From Actinotalea ferrariae (GTDB lineage: Bacteria > Actinomycetota > Actinomycetes > Actinomycetales > Cellulomonadaceae), in assembly GCF_019733465.1 (NCBI RefSeq), contig NZ_JACVQL010000111.1:1-45611 (forward strand): 45,611 nt of DNA, read 5' to 3'. Numbering within the stretch: position 1 is the first letter of the stretch; the number at the start of each line of letters is the position of its first letter. A program made the translations under genes and the position numbers. This document shows, piece after piece, positions 7,361 through 15,699 of the stretch. The notes under the pieces are model-generated. The model was given only the letters and a program-made list of their open reading frames with translations, was not told the origin of the DNA and made no database searches.

Positions 7361-8944
7361 GTGCCCTTCACCCCACCCGGACGGCTGTGGAGCCTCGTCC
7401 TCGCCGTCGGCGCGGGCCTGCTCGCCGACGCCGGCTTCCCCGGTCTCGGGTGGTGGCCGCTCACGTTCGTCGGGATCGCCCTGCTGTTCCTCGCGATGGG
7501 ACGCGACAGCGCCCGGTGGAACGCGCTCGTCGGACTGGTCTTCGGGCTGACGTTCTTCCTCCCGCACCTCACCTGGGTCCAGGGCTCCGTCGGGCTCGTG
7601 CCGTGGGTGGCGCTCTCCACGGTCGAGGCGGCGTCGGTCGCGGCGGTCGGTGCCGCCTGGGCGTGGGCGCGCCGCGGGGCGGTCATCTGGTCCGCCGCGC
7701 GCTACCAGGTGCCGGTGTTCGCGCTCCTGTGGGTCGCCGCCGAGGAGCTACGTCAGGTCGCGCCGTTCGGTGGGTTCCCGTGGGGACGCCTGGCGTTCTC
7801 GCAGGCGGACTCGCCGCTGGGGCGCTGGGCGTGGGCCGGCGGGGCGCCGCTCGTGTCGCTCCTCGTGGTGGTGGTCGGCGTCGTGCTGGCCCTCGGGCTG
7901 ATCTCCCTGCGACGCATCGACGTCGGGGCTGCGAGCGGGCACGTGCTCCTCGCCGCGGCCGTGCTCGGGGCCGGCTGGCTCCTGCCGCTCGACACCGCCG
8001 CGCAGGAGGGGCACCTCGAGATCGGCGCCGTCCAGGGCAACGTGCCGGACCGGGGCCTCGACGCCTTCCAGCAGCAGCGCGAGGTCCTCGAGAACCACGT
8101 GACCGGGACGCACGCGCTCCTCGACCGGGTGTCTCCTGGCGAGCTGGACGTCGTCGTCTGGCCCGAGAACGGCTCCGACATCGACCCGCGCGTCGACCCC
8201 GCGGCGGGGACGGCCGTCCTCGAGGCGGCGCGCGCGCTCGACGCACCCATCCTCGTCGGGACGCAGGAGTTCCCGGAGACCGGCGGGCGCTACAACGTGT
8301 CCCAGCTGTGGGACCCCGAGCTCGGCCCCGTGGACTCGTACGCCAAGCAGCACCCGGCCCCCTTCGCCGAGTACGTGCCGATGCGCGACCTCGCCCGCCG
8401 GTTCTCCGACGCCGTCGACCGTGTCTCCACGGACATGCTGCCCGGCCAGGAGGTCGGGCTGATCGAGCTGGAGTCGGCGCGTCTCGGGCGGACGGTCGGC
8501 CTCGGTGACGTGATCTGCTTCGAGGTGGCCTACGACGACCTCGTGCGCGACGCGGTGCTGGCCGGGGGAGAGGTGCTCCTCGTCCAGACCAACAACGCGA
8601 CGTTCGGGCGCACCGACGAGTCGACGCAGCAGCTCGCCATGAGCAGGCTGCGCGCGATCGAGCACGGTCGCGCGACGATCCAGATCTCGACCGTCGGGGT
8701 GAGCGGGGTCATCACCCCGAGCGGCGTCCTGACCCAGGAGACCGGCCTGTTCACGGCCGAGCAGATGGTCGCCTCGCTGCCGCTCCGGAGCGAGCTCACG
8801 CCGGCCACCCGCTTCGGTGACGCGGTCGCCTGGGTCCTGCGGGTGCTCGGGCCGCTCACCGTGCTGGCCGGCATCGCCGGGGCCCGGCGCACCCCCCGCG
8901 CCGAGCGCCCGACGACGCGGCGCGCGCTGGAGCACGCGGCGTGA
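7361..8944 (+). CDS. lnt: Apolipoprotein N-acyltransferase Lnt
   Basis: Lnt adds the third acyl chain to the N-terminal diacylglyceryl-cysteine of lipoproteins at the outer face of the membrane. The 527-residue protein has about six N-terminal membrane helices (residues 8-205), then a nitrilase-type catalytic domain with the triad Glu269 (in WPEN), Lys329 (in YAKQHPAPF) and Cys386 (in GDVICFEV), followed by a final membrane helix near 465-485. These positions agree closely with E. coli Lnt. The GTG start is set by the -10 hexamer 6 bases upstream. It overlaps ppm1 by four bases; in M. tuberculosis the same two domains are fused in one Ppm1 protein. Confidence 0.93.
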   Translation: MPFTPPGRLWSLVLAVGAGLLADAGFPGLGWWPLTFVGIALLFLAMGRDSARWNALVGLVFGLTFFLPHLTWVQGSVGLVPWVALSTVEAASVAAVGAAWAWARRGAVIWSAARYQVPVFALLWVAAEELRQVAPFGGFPWGRLAFSQADSPLGRWAWAGGAPLVSLLVVVVGVVLALGLISLRRIDVGAASGHVLLAAAVLGAGWLLPLDTAAQEGHLEIGAVQGNVPDRGLDAFQQQREVLENHVTGTHALLDRVSPGELDVVVWPENGSDIDPRVDPAAGTAVLEAARALDAPILVGTQEFPETGGRYNVSQLWDPELGPVDSYAKQHPAPFAEYVPMRDLARRFSDAVDRVSTDMLPGQEVGLIELESARLGRTVGLGDVICFEVAYDDLVRDAVLAGGEVLLVQTNNATFGRTDESTQQLAMSRLRAIEHGRATIQISTVGVSGVITPSGVLTQETGLFTAEQMVASLPLRSELTPATRFGDAVAWVLRVLGPLTVLAGIAGARRTPRAERPTTRRALEHAA

Positions 8945-9765
8945 CGGGAGGTGCTGCGGGCGCCGCCGTCCGGGTCGTGGTGGTGGTGCCGACGTACGAC
9001 GAGGCGCTCACGCTCCCCGGCACCCTCCGGCGACTGCGCGACGCGGTGCCGGACGCCGACGTCCTGGTGGTCGACGACGGCAGCCCCGACGGCACGGGCG
9101 AGCTCGCCGAGCAGGCCGCCGCCGCCGACGCCGCCGTGCACGTGCTGCACCGGCCCGGGAAGGCCGGTCTCGGCTCGGCCTACGTGGCCGGGTTCCGCTG
9201 GGCCCTCGCGCGCGGCTACGACGTCGTCGTCGAGATGGACGCCGACGGCTCGCACCAGCCGGAGGAGCTCCCGTCGCTGCTCGCGGCTCTGCGGGTGCCG
9301 GACGGTGACGGACCTGACCTCGTGCTCGGGTCGCGCTGGGTGCCGGGCGGGACGGTCGTCAACTGGCCGCGTCGCCGCGAGGTGCTCTCCCGCGGAGCGA
9401 ACCTCTACACGCGGTGGGCCACCGGCCTGCCGCTGGGCGACGCGACGGCGGGCTTCCGGGCGTACCGCGCCAGCACGCTCGCGCGCGTCCCGCTGGCCGA
9501 GGTCGCGTCGCAGGGGTACTGCTTCCAGATCGACATGGGGCTGCGGGTGCACGACGCGGGCGGGCGGATCGCCGAGGTGCCCATCCGGTTCGTCGAACGC
9601 GAGCTCGGCCGGTCGAAGATGACGGGGGAGATCGTGCGCGAGGCCCTCGTCCGGGTCACGGCGTGGGGGATCGAGCGGCGCGCACTCGGCGTACGGCGGT
9701 TCCTCGCCGCGCGGACCGGAGGCGCATCGCGCAGGGACGACGAAGGCCGCCACCCGGTGGGGTGA
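8941..9765 (+). CDS. ppm1: Polyprenol monophosphomannose synthase
   Basis: A 274-residue GT2-family enzyme that transfers mannose from GDP-mannose to polyprenyl phosphate, providing the donor for lipoglycan and protein mannosylation. It shows the GT-A signatures VVPTYDEALTLP at the N-terminus, VVDDGSPDGT, the DADGSHQPE metal-binding motif, LGSRWVPGG and a late PIRFVERELGRSKM. The GTG start overlaps the lnt stop (GTGA), so translation is coupled. No membrane helices are visible, as expected for the separate catalytic domain. Lnt next door is thought to anchor or stimulate Ppm1 in mycobacteria, which the coupling here echoes. Confidence 0.93.
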   Translation: MTGGAAGAAVRVVVVVPTYDEALTLPGTLRRLRDAVPDADVLVVDDGSPDGTGELAEQAAAADAAVHVLHRPGKAGLGSAYVAGFRWALARGYDVVVEMDADGSHQPEELPSLLAALRVPDGDGPDLVLGSRWVPGGTVVNWPRRREVLSRGANLYTRWATGLPLGDATAGFRAYRASTLARVPLAEVASQGYCFQIDMGLRVHDAGGRIAEVPIRFVERELGRSKMTGEIVREALVRVTAWGIERRALGVRRFLAARTGGASRRDDEGRHPVG

Positions 9766-9771
9766 CGGCCT
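9744..9771. terminator. Hairpin between convergent ppm1 and rbpA
   Basis: AGGCCG (9744-9749) pairs with CGGCCT (9766-9771), with an inner CCAC/GTGG stem. It overlaps the last codons of ppm1 and could end transcription from both sides. Confidence 0.4.
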
Positions 9772-9795
9772 CGGTCGACGATCGGACGCGCGCGC

Positions 9796-10140
9796 TCAGG
9801 CGGAGCGGCGCAGCTTGCCCGCGCGGAGCAGCTCGAGCCGCTCCGCGAGCAGCTCCTCGAGCTCACCCACGGTGCGGCGCTCGAGCAGCATGTCCCAGTG
9901 CGTACGGGGTGCCTTCCCGGCCTTCGGCTCAGGCTTGCTCGCGTCGCGCAGGAGAGCCTCCTCGCCGCAGCGGCACTCCCAGACCACCGGGACGTCTGCC
10001 TCGGCGGAGAACGGGAGGATGATCGTGTGCCCGTTCGGGCAGTCGTAGAACGCCTGGAACCGAGGGGCGAACTCCACGCCCTCGTCGGACTCCATGCTGT
10101 GAGCGCCGATGCGCATGCCGCGCAGTGATCGGTCAGCCAT
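9796..10140 (-). CDS. rbpA: RNA polymerase-binding protein RbpA
   Basis: RbpA binds the beta subunit and the principal sigma factor and stabilises the open complex; it also modestly protects against rifampicin in Streptomyces. The 114-residue product has the family's N-terminal SLRGMRIGAHSMESD segment, the central core beginning FYDCPNGHTIILPFSAEADVP with Cys pairs in ECRCGEE, and the C-terminal sigma-interaction helix THWDMLLERRTVGELEELL. A strong Shine-Dalgarno AAGGAGG sits 7 bases before the ATG. A sigma-R-type promoter lies about 75 bases further upstream, matching the known control of rbpA by the thiol-stress sigma factor in Streptomyces coelicolor. Confidence 0.95.
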   Translation of the reverse strand: MADRSLRGMRIGAHSMESDEGVEFAPRFQAFYDCPNGHTIILPFSAEADVPVVWECRCGEEALLRDASKPEPKAGKAPRTHWDMLLERRTVGELEELLAERLELLRAGKLRRSA

Positions 10141-10221
10141 CGCGTGACCTCCTTGGCCGCTGGGCGGGCGGGGAGGGTCGCTCCCGCCCGGTCGAACTCG
10201 TCGTCTGTCGTCCCCTGGCTC

Positions 10222-10247
10222 AACGTGCCCGGGCGGGCCGATGTTCC
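10222..10247 (-). promoter_or_regulatory. Sigma-R/SigH-type promoter of rbpA (GGAAC-N18-GTT)
   Basis: On the minus strand GGAAC (10247-10243) is followed after exactly 18 bases by GTT (10224-10222). This matches the known sigma-R/SigH consensus GGAA(T/C)-N18-GTT. The predicted leader is about 75 bases long and includes the Shine-Dalgarno site. Confidence 0.65.
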
Positions 10248-10429
10248 GGTGGGGCGTGAAGGTCCGGTGAACGTGCTGGCATGGGCAACCCCTCGCCGCC
10301 ACCGCGCCGCGCGGTGCTCGTCGAACGACCGTCCGGCCCTCGTCGAGAGCCTCGCGACGCCATGCCAGGTGGCTCCCGACCACCGTCCCCCGGGAGGCCC
10401 ACCCCTGCAACTCGACAGGGTCGCCGACG
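10248..10429. other. Intergenic DNA upstream of the rbpA promoter
   Basis: This lies between the rbpA promoter and the stop codon of the ABC exporter gene. I see no gene, repeat or strong hairpin here. Confidence 0.5.
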
Positions 10430-12577
10430 TCAGGCGTCGCGTCGTCCGGGCTGGGCGAGGACGACGCCGTCGGTGAACATGACGCCGTCCGCGAAGCGCG
10501 CCTCGACCCTGCCCCCGCCGAACTGCTCGGCGTGCAGCCGCGCGTACAGCCCGCCCTGCTCGAGCAGCTCCTCGTGCGTGCCGCGCTCCGCGATGCGGCC
10601 GGCGTCGACCACCACGATTACGTCGGCGTGCCGGATGGTCGAGAGCCGGTGGGCGATCGCGATGGTCGTCCGCCCGGCCATGACCTCGGTGAGCGCCTGC
10701 TGGACCAGGCGCTCCGAGGCGGTGTCCAGCGCCGACGTCGCCTCGTCGAGGATGAGGATGCGCGGGTCCTTGAGCAGCACGCGTGCGATCGCGAGGCGCT
10801 GCTTCTCGCCGCCGGACAGCCGGTAGCCGCGCTCGCCGACCGTGGTGGCGTACCCGTCGGGGAAGGCCATGATGCGGTCGTGGATGTTGGCCGCCCGCGC
10901 CGCGTCGGCGAGCTCGGCGTCGGAGGCGTCGGGGCGCGCGTAGCGCAGGTTGTCCGCGATGCTCGCGTGGAACAGGTACGGGTCCTGCGTCACCATCCCC
11001 ACCGCGTCCGCCACGGTCGCGAGCGTGAGGTCCCGCACGTCGTGCCCGTCGATGAGCACGGCCCCCGCGTCGACCTCGTACAGCCGCGGCACGAGGTAGC
11101 TGAGCGTGGTCTTGCCGGCCCCCGACGGGCCGACGAACGCGGCCAGCTGCCCGGCCTCGATCCGCAGCGACACCCCGCGGACGGCCCAGCTGCGGCTACG
11201 GGGCAGACCCGGGTGCCCGGGCGGCCCCTCGCCGGACGCGGCGGCGCCGGCCGCGTCCTCAGAGGCCTCCGAGCCTTCCGGAGCGCCGTCGTCGTCGGCC
11301 TGCGACGCGGGCGTCGCGTCGCCGTCGGAGGATGACGGGACCGGCCCCGGACGGCCGCCGCCCCCGGTCACCGGACCGCCGCCCAGCGCCGCGAGGCCGA
11401 GCATCGCCCCCCGTCCGCCGCCCATGCCCATGCCGCCGCCCCGCCCGCGCTCGGCCGGTGAGGGTGCCGGCGCGACGAGCCTCGGGGGAGGGGGGTAGGA
11501 GAACCAGACGTCCGCCATCTCGACGTCGCCGCGGATCTGCGTGACGTCGAGCGACCGCGCACCCGGTGCGTCGCGGATCGCCGGGACCAGGTCGAGGTAC
11601 TCGAAGATGCGGCGGAACAGCGCGAGCGAGGTCTGCACGTCGAGCGCCACGCGCATGAGGGAGACCATCGGCATGAGCAGCCGCGCCTGGAGGGTCGAGA
11701 AGGCGACGAGCGTGCCGGCGGAGATCGCGGTGCCGCCCTCGAGCATGAAGCCGGCAGCGAGGTAGACGAGGGCCGGCGTGATCGCCATGAACGCGGTGAC
11801 GACGCCGAAGAATCCCTGGCCCGCCATCGCCTGACGGACCTGGAGGTCGACCTGGCGCTCGTTCTCGTCGCGGTACCGCGCGATCTCGGCGTCGGCCCGG
11901 TTGAACACCTTCGAGAGGAGCACGCCGGAGACGCTCAGCGCCTCCTCCGTGATCGCCGTCATGTCGGACAACGACTCCTGCGTCTTGCGCGCGAGCACCT
12001 GCCGGCGGGCGCCCACGCGGCGCTGCAGCACCAGGAAGATCGGCATCAGCGCGACCGAGATCACGGTGAGCTGCCACGAGAGCAGGAGCATCGCGACGAG
12101 CGAGGCGATCACCGTGACGGAGTTCGACAGGATGCTCGCCGCCGTCGTCGTCAGGACCGACCGGACACCACCCACGTCGTTGGCGAGCCGCGACTGGATG
12201 GAGCCCGTCTTGGTCGCCGTGAAGAACGCGAGCTCCATGCGTTCGAGGTGCTCGAACAGCCGCCCCCGCAGGTCCGCCATCGCACGGTTGCCGACCGACG
12301 TCGTGAGGTACGTCTGGCCGACGCCGATCGCAGCGCTGAGCAGCGGGACGGCGACCATCGCCGCCACGAGGACGCCCAGGAGGCGCAGGTCGACGCCGCT
12401 GCCGTCCACCGGGAACAGGGCGCGGTCGAAGACCGCCTGCGTCAGGAAGGGCGTGATGATGCCGAGGCCGGCCCCCACGACGATCGTCACCGCGACCAGC
12501 ACGAGCTGCGCGCGGTACGGGGAGAGCAGCCCTCCGATCCGCCGCAGCAGCGGCCCGGTCGCGGCGGTCACGGCCAT
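10430..12577 (-). CDS. ABC exporter, fused membrane and ATPase domains, with a long disordered insert
   Basis: A 715-residue half-transporter of the multidrug/lipid exporter type. The membrane domain (about 20-310, six helices) ends in the usual coupling region, and the ATPase has Walker A GPSGAGKTT (483-491), LSGGE signature (588-592), Walker B ILILDE (607-612) and the H-loop His643. The odd feature is a stretch of about 100 residues (362-462), rich in Gly, Pro, Asp and Ser, placed between the A-loop Tyr361 (FSYPPP) and the strand leading to Walker A. The ATG overlaps the upstream UPF0303 stop by one base (TGATG), so they are coupled. The substrate is unknown. Confidence 0.9.
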   Translation of the reverse strand: MAVTAATGPLLRRIGGLLSPYRAQLVLVAVTIVVGAGLGIITPFLTQAVFDRALFPVDGSGVDLRLLGVLVAAMVAVPLLSAAIGVGQTYLTTSVGNRAMADLRGRLFEHLERMELAFFTATKTGSIQSRLANDVGGVRSVLTTTAASILSNSVTVIASLVAMLLLSWQLTVISVALMPIFLVLQRRVGARRQVLARKTQESLSDMTAITEEALSVSGVLLSKVFNRADAEIARYRDENERQVDLQVRQAMAGQGFFGVVTAFMAITPALVYLAAGFMLEGGTAISAGTLVAFSTLQARLLMPMVSLMRVALDVQTSLALFRRIFEYLDLVPAIRDAPGARSLDVTQIRGDVEMADVWFSYPPPPRLVAPAPSPAERGRGGGMGMGGGRGAMLGLAALGGGPVTGGGGRPGPVPSSSDGDATPASQADDDGAPEGSEASEDAAGAAASGEGPPGHPGLPRSRSWAVRGVSLRIEAGQLAAFVGPSGAGKTTLSYLVPRLYEVDAGAVLIDGHDVRDLTLATVADAVGMVTQDPYLFHASIADNLRYARPDASDAELADAARAANIHDRIMAFPDGYATTVGERGYRLSGGEKQRLAIARVLLKDPRILILDEATSALDTASERLVQQALTEVMAGRTTIAIAHRLSTIRHADVIVVVDAGRIAERGTHEELLEQGGLYARLHAEQFGGGRVEARFADGVMFTDGVVLAQPGRRDA

Positions 12578-13086
12578 CAGCGCGTCGTCCTCGCCTGCTC
12601 GCCGCAGAGCTCCTCGAGCGCCTCGACCACCAGCGCGTGGTCCTCGGCCTGGGGGAGCCCGGACACCGTGACCGTGCCCACGATCCCGACGTCCCGCACG
12701 GTGAGCGGGAACGAGCCGCCGTGTGCGGCGTACTCCTGGACCGGGAGGCCGGTCTGCTCCTCGAAGGTGCGCCCGGCACGCCGGGCCTTGAGCCCGAGCA
12801 GGAAGGACGGCGCCCCGAAGCGGTCGACCACGCGGGTCTTGCGCTCGACCCACGTGTCGTTGTCCGGCGTCGTGCCCGGCCGTGACGCGTGGAACAGCTG
12901 GTGACCGTGACGGCGGATGTCCACGGTGATGGGCAGGTCACGTTCGCGCCCGAGCTCGACCAGGCGGCACCCGAGCGCCCAGGCGTCGTCGTTGTCGAAG
13001 CGCACGAGCTGGAGGCGCTCCTGCTGCTCGGTCACCTCCGCGACGAGGCGGTCGAGGTCGGCGTCCTGCTGGTCTGCTCCGGGCAT
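12577..13086 (-). CDS. UPF0303 / GlcG-HbpS-like protein
   Basis: This 169-residue protein resembles the UPF0303 family (heme-degrading-domain or GlcG/HbpS-like fold), whose members are annotated as heme-binding but have few tested functions. Recognisable family segments include DLPITVDIRRHGHQLFHAS, WVERKTRVVDRFG and the C-terminal YAAHGGSFPLTV and GTVTVSGLPQAEDHALVVEAL. I chose the ATG at 13086 because GGAGGA lies directly upstream; starts further upstream would add residues without a family match. It ends inside the start of the ABC exporter and follows the MFS gene by 54 bases, so the three probably form one operon. A heme role is inference only. Confidence 0.8.
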   Translation of the reverse strand: MPGADQQDADLDRLVAEVTEQQERLQLVRFDNDDAWALGCRLVELGRERDLPITVDIRRHGHQLFHASRPGTTPDNDTWVERKTRVVDRFGAPSFLLGLKARRAGRTFEEQTGLPVQEYAAHGGSFPLTVRDVGIVGTVTVSGLPQAEDHALVVEALEELCGEQARTTR

Positions 13087-13140
13087 CTGTCCTCCAGTCG
13101 GTGGGGCTCCAGCCTGCCGCACTCCACCGACATGCACGCG

Positions 13141-14409
13141 TCACGGCTCGGGCGAGCGTGCGTCGTAGTCGAGGAACCGGCGCTGCGTGAGCGCGAGGCA
13201 CGTGACGACGACGACGCACGCCGTGCCTCCGGCGACGGCGGCGAGCCACTCCGTGGTCAGCTCCGCGGTCCATCCGAGCAGGAGGTCGCCGAGCCGGGGC
13301 CCGCCCGCGACCACCACGACGAAGATCCCCTGGAGGCGCCCGCGCAGCACGTCGGGCGTGGCGGCCTGGAGGATCGTCTGCCGGAAGACCGAGCTGATCG
13401 TGTCCGCCGCCCCGGCGAGCACCATGCAGCCGGCCGCGAGCCAGACGAGCGCCCCGGCGTGCGCCTCGCCGGCCGGAGCCGACGCGACGACCACCCCGAA
13501 GGCGACCACGGCCAGGCCCCAGCCGACGACCGAGACCACGACGGCACGCCCCTGCCGGTGGACCGCACCCAGGGGTCCGGAGAGCAGCCCGGAGAGGATC
13601 GCGCCGACGGCGATCGCCGCGACCAGCACGCCGACGGTCCCGGCGCCGCCGCCGAGCCGCGTGGCGGCGATCGCGGGGAACAGCACGCGCGGCATCGCGA
13701 GGACCATCGCGGACAGGTCGACGAGGAACGTCATCCGCACGTTCGGCCGGGTCCGCAGGAACCGCAGCCCCTCGAGCACAGAGCCGAGCCCTGCGCGCCG
13801 CACCTCGCCCTCGGGCGGCATCGGCGGCAGTGCGGCCAGCGAGACGAGAGCGACCACGAGCAGCACGGCCTCGACGGCGTAGGCGCCCACGTAGCCGCCC
13901 GCGGCCACCAGGGCCCCGGCGGCGAGCGGCCCGACGGTGGCGCTGACCCCGAACGAGAGGCTCGCGAGCGCGTTGGCGGCCGGGAGCAGCTGCGGGGTGA
14001 GCAGGCGGGGGATGACGGCGGTCCGAGCGGGGGAGCTCACCGCGAACAGACCGTTCTGCACCGCGACGAGCGCGTAGAGCACCCGGACGTCGGAGAGCTC
14101 GGCGGCGGCTTGGCCGACGAAGCACAGCGCGACGACGACGAGCCCGACGGCCGTGACCAGCACGACGCGGCGGCGGTCGTACGCGTCCACGAGCGCGCCG
14201 CCGTAGAGGCCGAGGAGCAGGAGCGGCACGAGGGCGAACAGCCCGACGAGGCCGACGCTGAGCGAGGACCCCGTGAGGTCGTACACCTGCAGACCGACGG
14301 CCACCGTCGTCAGGTGCGTGCCGACGGCCGAGAGCGACGTCCCGGCCCACATCCACCGGTAGGCACGGCTGGCACGCAGGGGAGCGAGGTCGACGAGCAG
14401 GCGAGGCAC
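13141..14409 (-). CDS. MFS exporter
   Basis: A 422-residue major facilitator superfamily protein of the drug/enterobactin-exporter type (MFS_3-like). It has about twelve hydrophobic segments, with the conserved loop GGALVDAYDRRRVVL between helices 2 and 3, and the start RAYRWMWAGTSLSAVGTHLTTVAVGLQVYDLTGS in two halves typical of this branch. The tail RRFLDYD is also typical. The GTG start sits 6 bases after CAGGAT, and a strong terminator hairpin for the upstream gene stands just before it, so it starts its own unit and probably leads into UPF0303 and the ABC exporter. Substrate unknown. Confidence 0.87.
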   Translation of the reverse strand: MPRLLVDLAPLRASRAYRWMWAGTSLSAVGTHLTTVAVGLQVYDLTGSSLSVGLVGLFALVPLLLLGLYGGALVDAYDRRRVVLVTAVGLVVVALCFVGQAAAELSDVRVLYALVAVQNGLFAVSSPARTAVIPRLLTPQLLPAANALASLSFGVSATVGPLAAGALVAAGGYVGAYAVEAVLLVVALVSLAALPPMPPEGEVRRAGLGSVLEGLRFLRTRPNVRMTFLVDLSAMVLAMPRVLFPAIAATRLGGGAGTVGVLVAAIAVGAILSGLLSGPLGAVHRQGRAVVVSVVGWGLAVVAFGVVVASAPAGEAHAGALVWLAAGCMVLAGAADTISSVFRQTILQAATPDVLRGRLQGIFVVVVAGGPRLGDLLLGWTAELTTEWLAAVAGGTACVVVVTCLALTQRRFLDYDARSPEP

Positions 14410-14415
14410 CGGGAC

Positions 14416-14421
14416 ATCCTG
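14416..14421 (-). promoter_or_regulatory. Leaderless -10-like hexamer for the MFS gene
   Basis: CAGGAT (a CANNNT variant) ends 6 bases before the GTG at 14409. Confidence 0.35.
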
Positions 14422-14441
14422 CTCGGTCGGGCGCCGGGGCG

Positions 14442-14479
14442 GCGTGGTGGTCCGGACGGTGTGCGCCGGACCACCACGC
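14442..14479 (-). terminator. Strong terminator hairpin after the secreted-protein gene
   Basis: GCGTGGTGGTCCGG (14442-14455) pairs perfectly over 14 bp with 14466-14479, leaving a 10-base loop. It separates the secreted-protein gene from the MFS gene on the same strand. Confidence 0.65.
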
Positions 14480-14546
14480 GGGCCCCAGGGATCATGGCCC
14501 GGGAGTCACGGAGCGCGACCCGCGGACCAGGCGGCGGGGGAGAGGG

Positions 14547-14951
14547 TCAGGAGATGATGATGATCGGTCCGCCGCCCTCGCCCGGGCCGTCGCCCGGGGC
14601 CTCGCCCGGGACCTCGGAGCCGTCACCGACGCAGGTGATGACGTGGCTGAGGTCCTTGCCGGTCGAGTGCGCGTACGCGACGCCCGCCTCGGGCGCGACG
14701 ACGACGTCCTGGGCGGACGCGCCGCTGCCCGCCTTGAGCACGAGGACCGTGGGCGTGCCGTCGACGGTGAACGTCTTGTGGCCGTCACGCAGCTCGACCT
14801 TCGAGCACGTGCCGAAGCCCGCGGCCTCCCAGTAGGCGACCTTGTTGGGGGCCGGGTCGTTCTTCGGGGCCGGCTTGGCCGCGAGGGCCGGCGTGCCGGC
14901 CGCGAGGACGAGGAGGCCGCTGAGGGCGGCGACGGTGAGGGTCTTCTTCAT
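14547..14951 (-). CDS. Small secreted protein of unknown function
   Basis: A 134-residue protein with a clear Sec signal peptide: MKKT start, hydrophobic core, and a likely cleavage after ALA at about residue 24. The mature part is about 110 residues, with two cysteines (in GTCSKV and ITCVGD) that could form a disulfide, and a YWEAAGFGTCSKVEL segment. It ends in a Gly/Pro/Glu-rich tail followed by PIIIIS. I do not recognise the family. GGAGGA lies 3 bases before the ATG, and a strong hairpin follows the stop, so it is monocistronic. It may be a surface or secreted small domain; no function can be assigned. Confidence 0.8.
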   Translation of the reverse strand: MKKTLTVAALSGLLVLAAGTPALAAKPAPKNDPAPNKVAYWEAAGFGTCSKVELRDGHKTFTVDGTPTVLVLKAGSGASAQDVVVAPEAGVAYAHSTGKDLSHVITCVGDGSEVPGEAPGDGPGEGGGPIIIIS

Positions 14952-15075
14952 GGTTCCTCCGACGGAGATCGGGGCCGCGCTCGTGCGTGACCTTCGGGTT
15001 GCGCTCCGCCAGCCCCCTCGGCAGTCGGATCACCCACCTGTCGGCCGGTCCGGCGCCCGTCTGAGCGTTCGGCGC

Positions 15076-15615
15076 CTACTCGCCGGTCGACCCGTCCACC
15101 TGCTCGCGCAGCAGGTCGGCGTGACCGTTGTGCCGGGCGTACTCCTCGATCATGTGGGTGAGGATCCAGCGGAGGCTCGGCGCCCGGCCGTCGCGCAGCG
15201 GTCGATCGGCGAGCCGGTCGAGGCCGCCGTCGGCGAGCGCCTCGGCGACCGCCGCGCGGGACCGACCGACGGCGTCCGCCCAGAGCATGCGCAGCTCTGC
15301 GGGGGAGTCCTGGGCAGCCGAGTGCCAGTCCCAGTCCTCGTCGGCGTCCCAGTCGACCGTGTCCCACGGCGCTGCCCGGTCGCGTCCGTGCAGGCGGAAC
15401 GAGAACCAGCTGTCCTCGACGTACGCGAGGTGCTTGAGCATCCCGCCGAGCGTCATGGTGGACGGCCCGAGGGTGGTGCTCAGCCCGGCCGCGTCGAGGG
15501 CGGCGCACTTCCACGCGAGCGTCGCGCGGTGGAAGTCGAGGAACCCCAGCAGCGTCGCGGTCTCGTCGCCCGCGAGCGGCGGTTCCGGCCGTCCCTGCTC
15601 GTCGATGTCGGTCAT
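15076..15615 (-). CDS. DinB/DUF664 family protein
   Basis: A 179-residue DinB-like four-helix-bundle protein of the DUF664 branch. It shows the expected metal-ligand pattern: His in MLKHLAYVEDSWF, and the C-terminal pair in LTHMIEEYARHNGHADLLRE. Members of this superfamily are metal-dependent thiol transferases such as those using mycothiol or bacillithiol, so a thiol-linked role is possible but not shown. The ATG at 15615 sits 7 bases after CACGCT, suggesting a leaderless message. It is divergent from the AraC gene with an 84-base intergenic region. Confidence 0.87.
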   Translation of the reverse strand: MTDIDEQGRPEPPLAGDETATLLGFLDFHRATLAWKCAALDAAGLSTTLGPSTMTLGGMLKHLAYVEDSWFSFRLHGRDRAAPWDTVDWDADEDWDWHSAAQDSPAELRMLWADAVGRSRAAVAEALADGGLDRLADRPLRDGRAPSLRWILTHMIEEYARHNGHADLLREQVDGSTGE

Positions 15616-15622
15616 GGCTCAG

Positions 15623-15628
15623 AGCGTG
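15623..15628 (-). promoter_or_regulatory. Leaderless -10-like hexamer for the DinB gene
   Basis: CACGCT (a CANNNT variant) ends 7 bases before the ATG at 15615. Confidence 0.35.
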
Positions 15629-15686
15629 CCATCCCGAGCGACTGTCGGGCATCGATCGGGCCTGCCGCGGCGGCTGCCCCCTGTGG

Positions 15687-15692
15687 CACGAT
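15687..15692 (+). promoter_or_regulatory. Leaderless -10-like hexamer for the AraC gene
   Basis: CACGAT ends 7 bases before the GTG at 15700. The same hexamer stands before the SRPBCC-Arr gene. Confidence 0.4.
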
Positions 15693-15699
15693 CGAGGAC

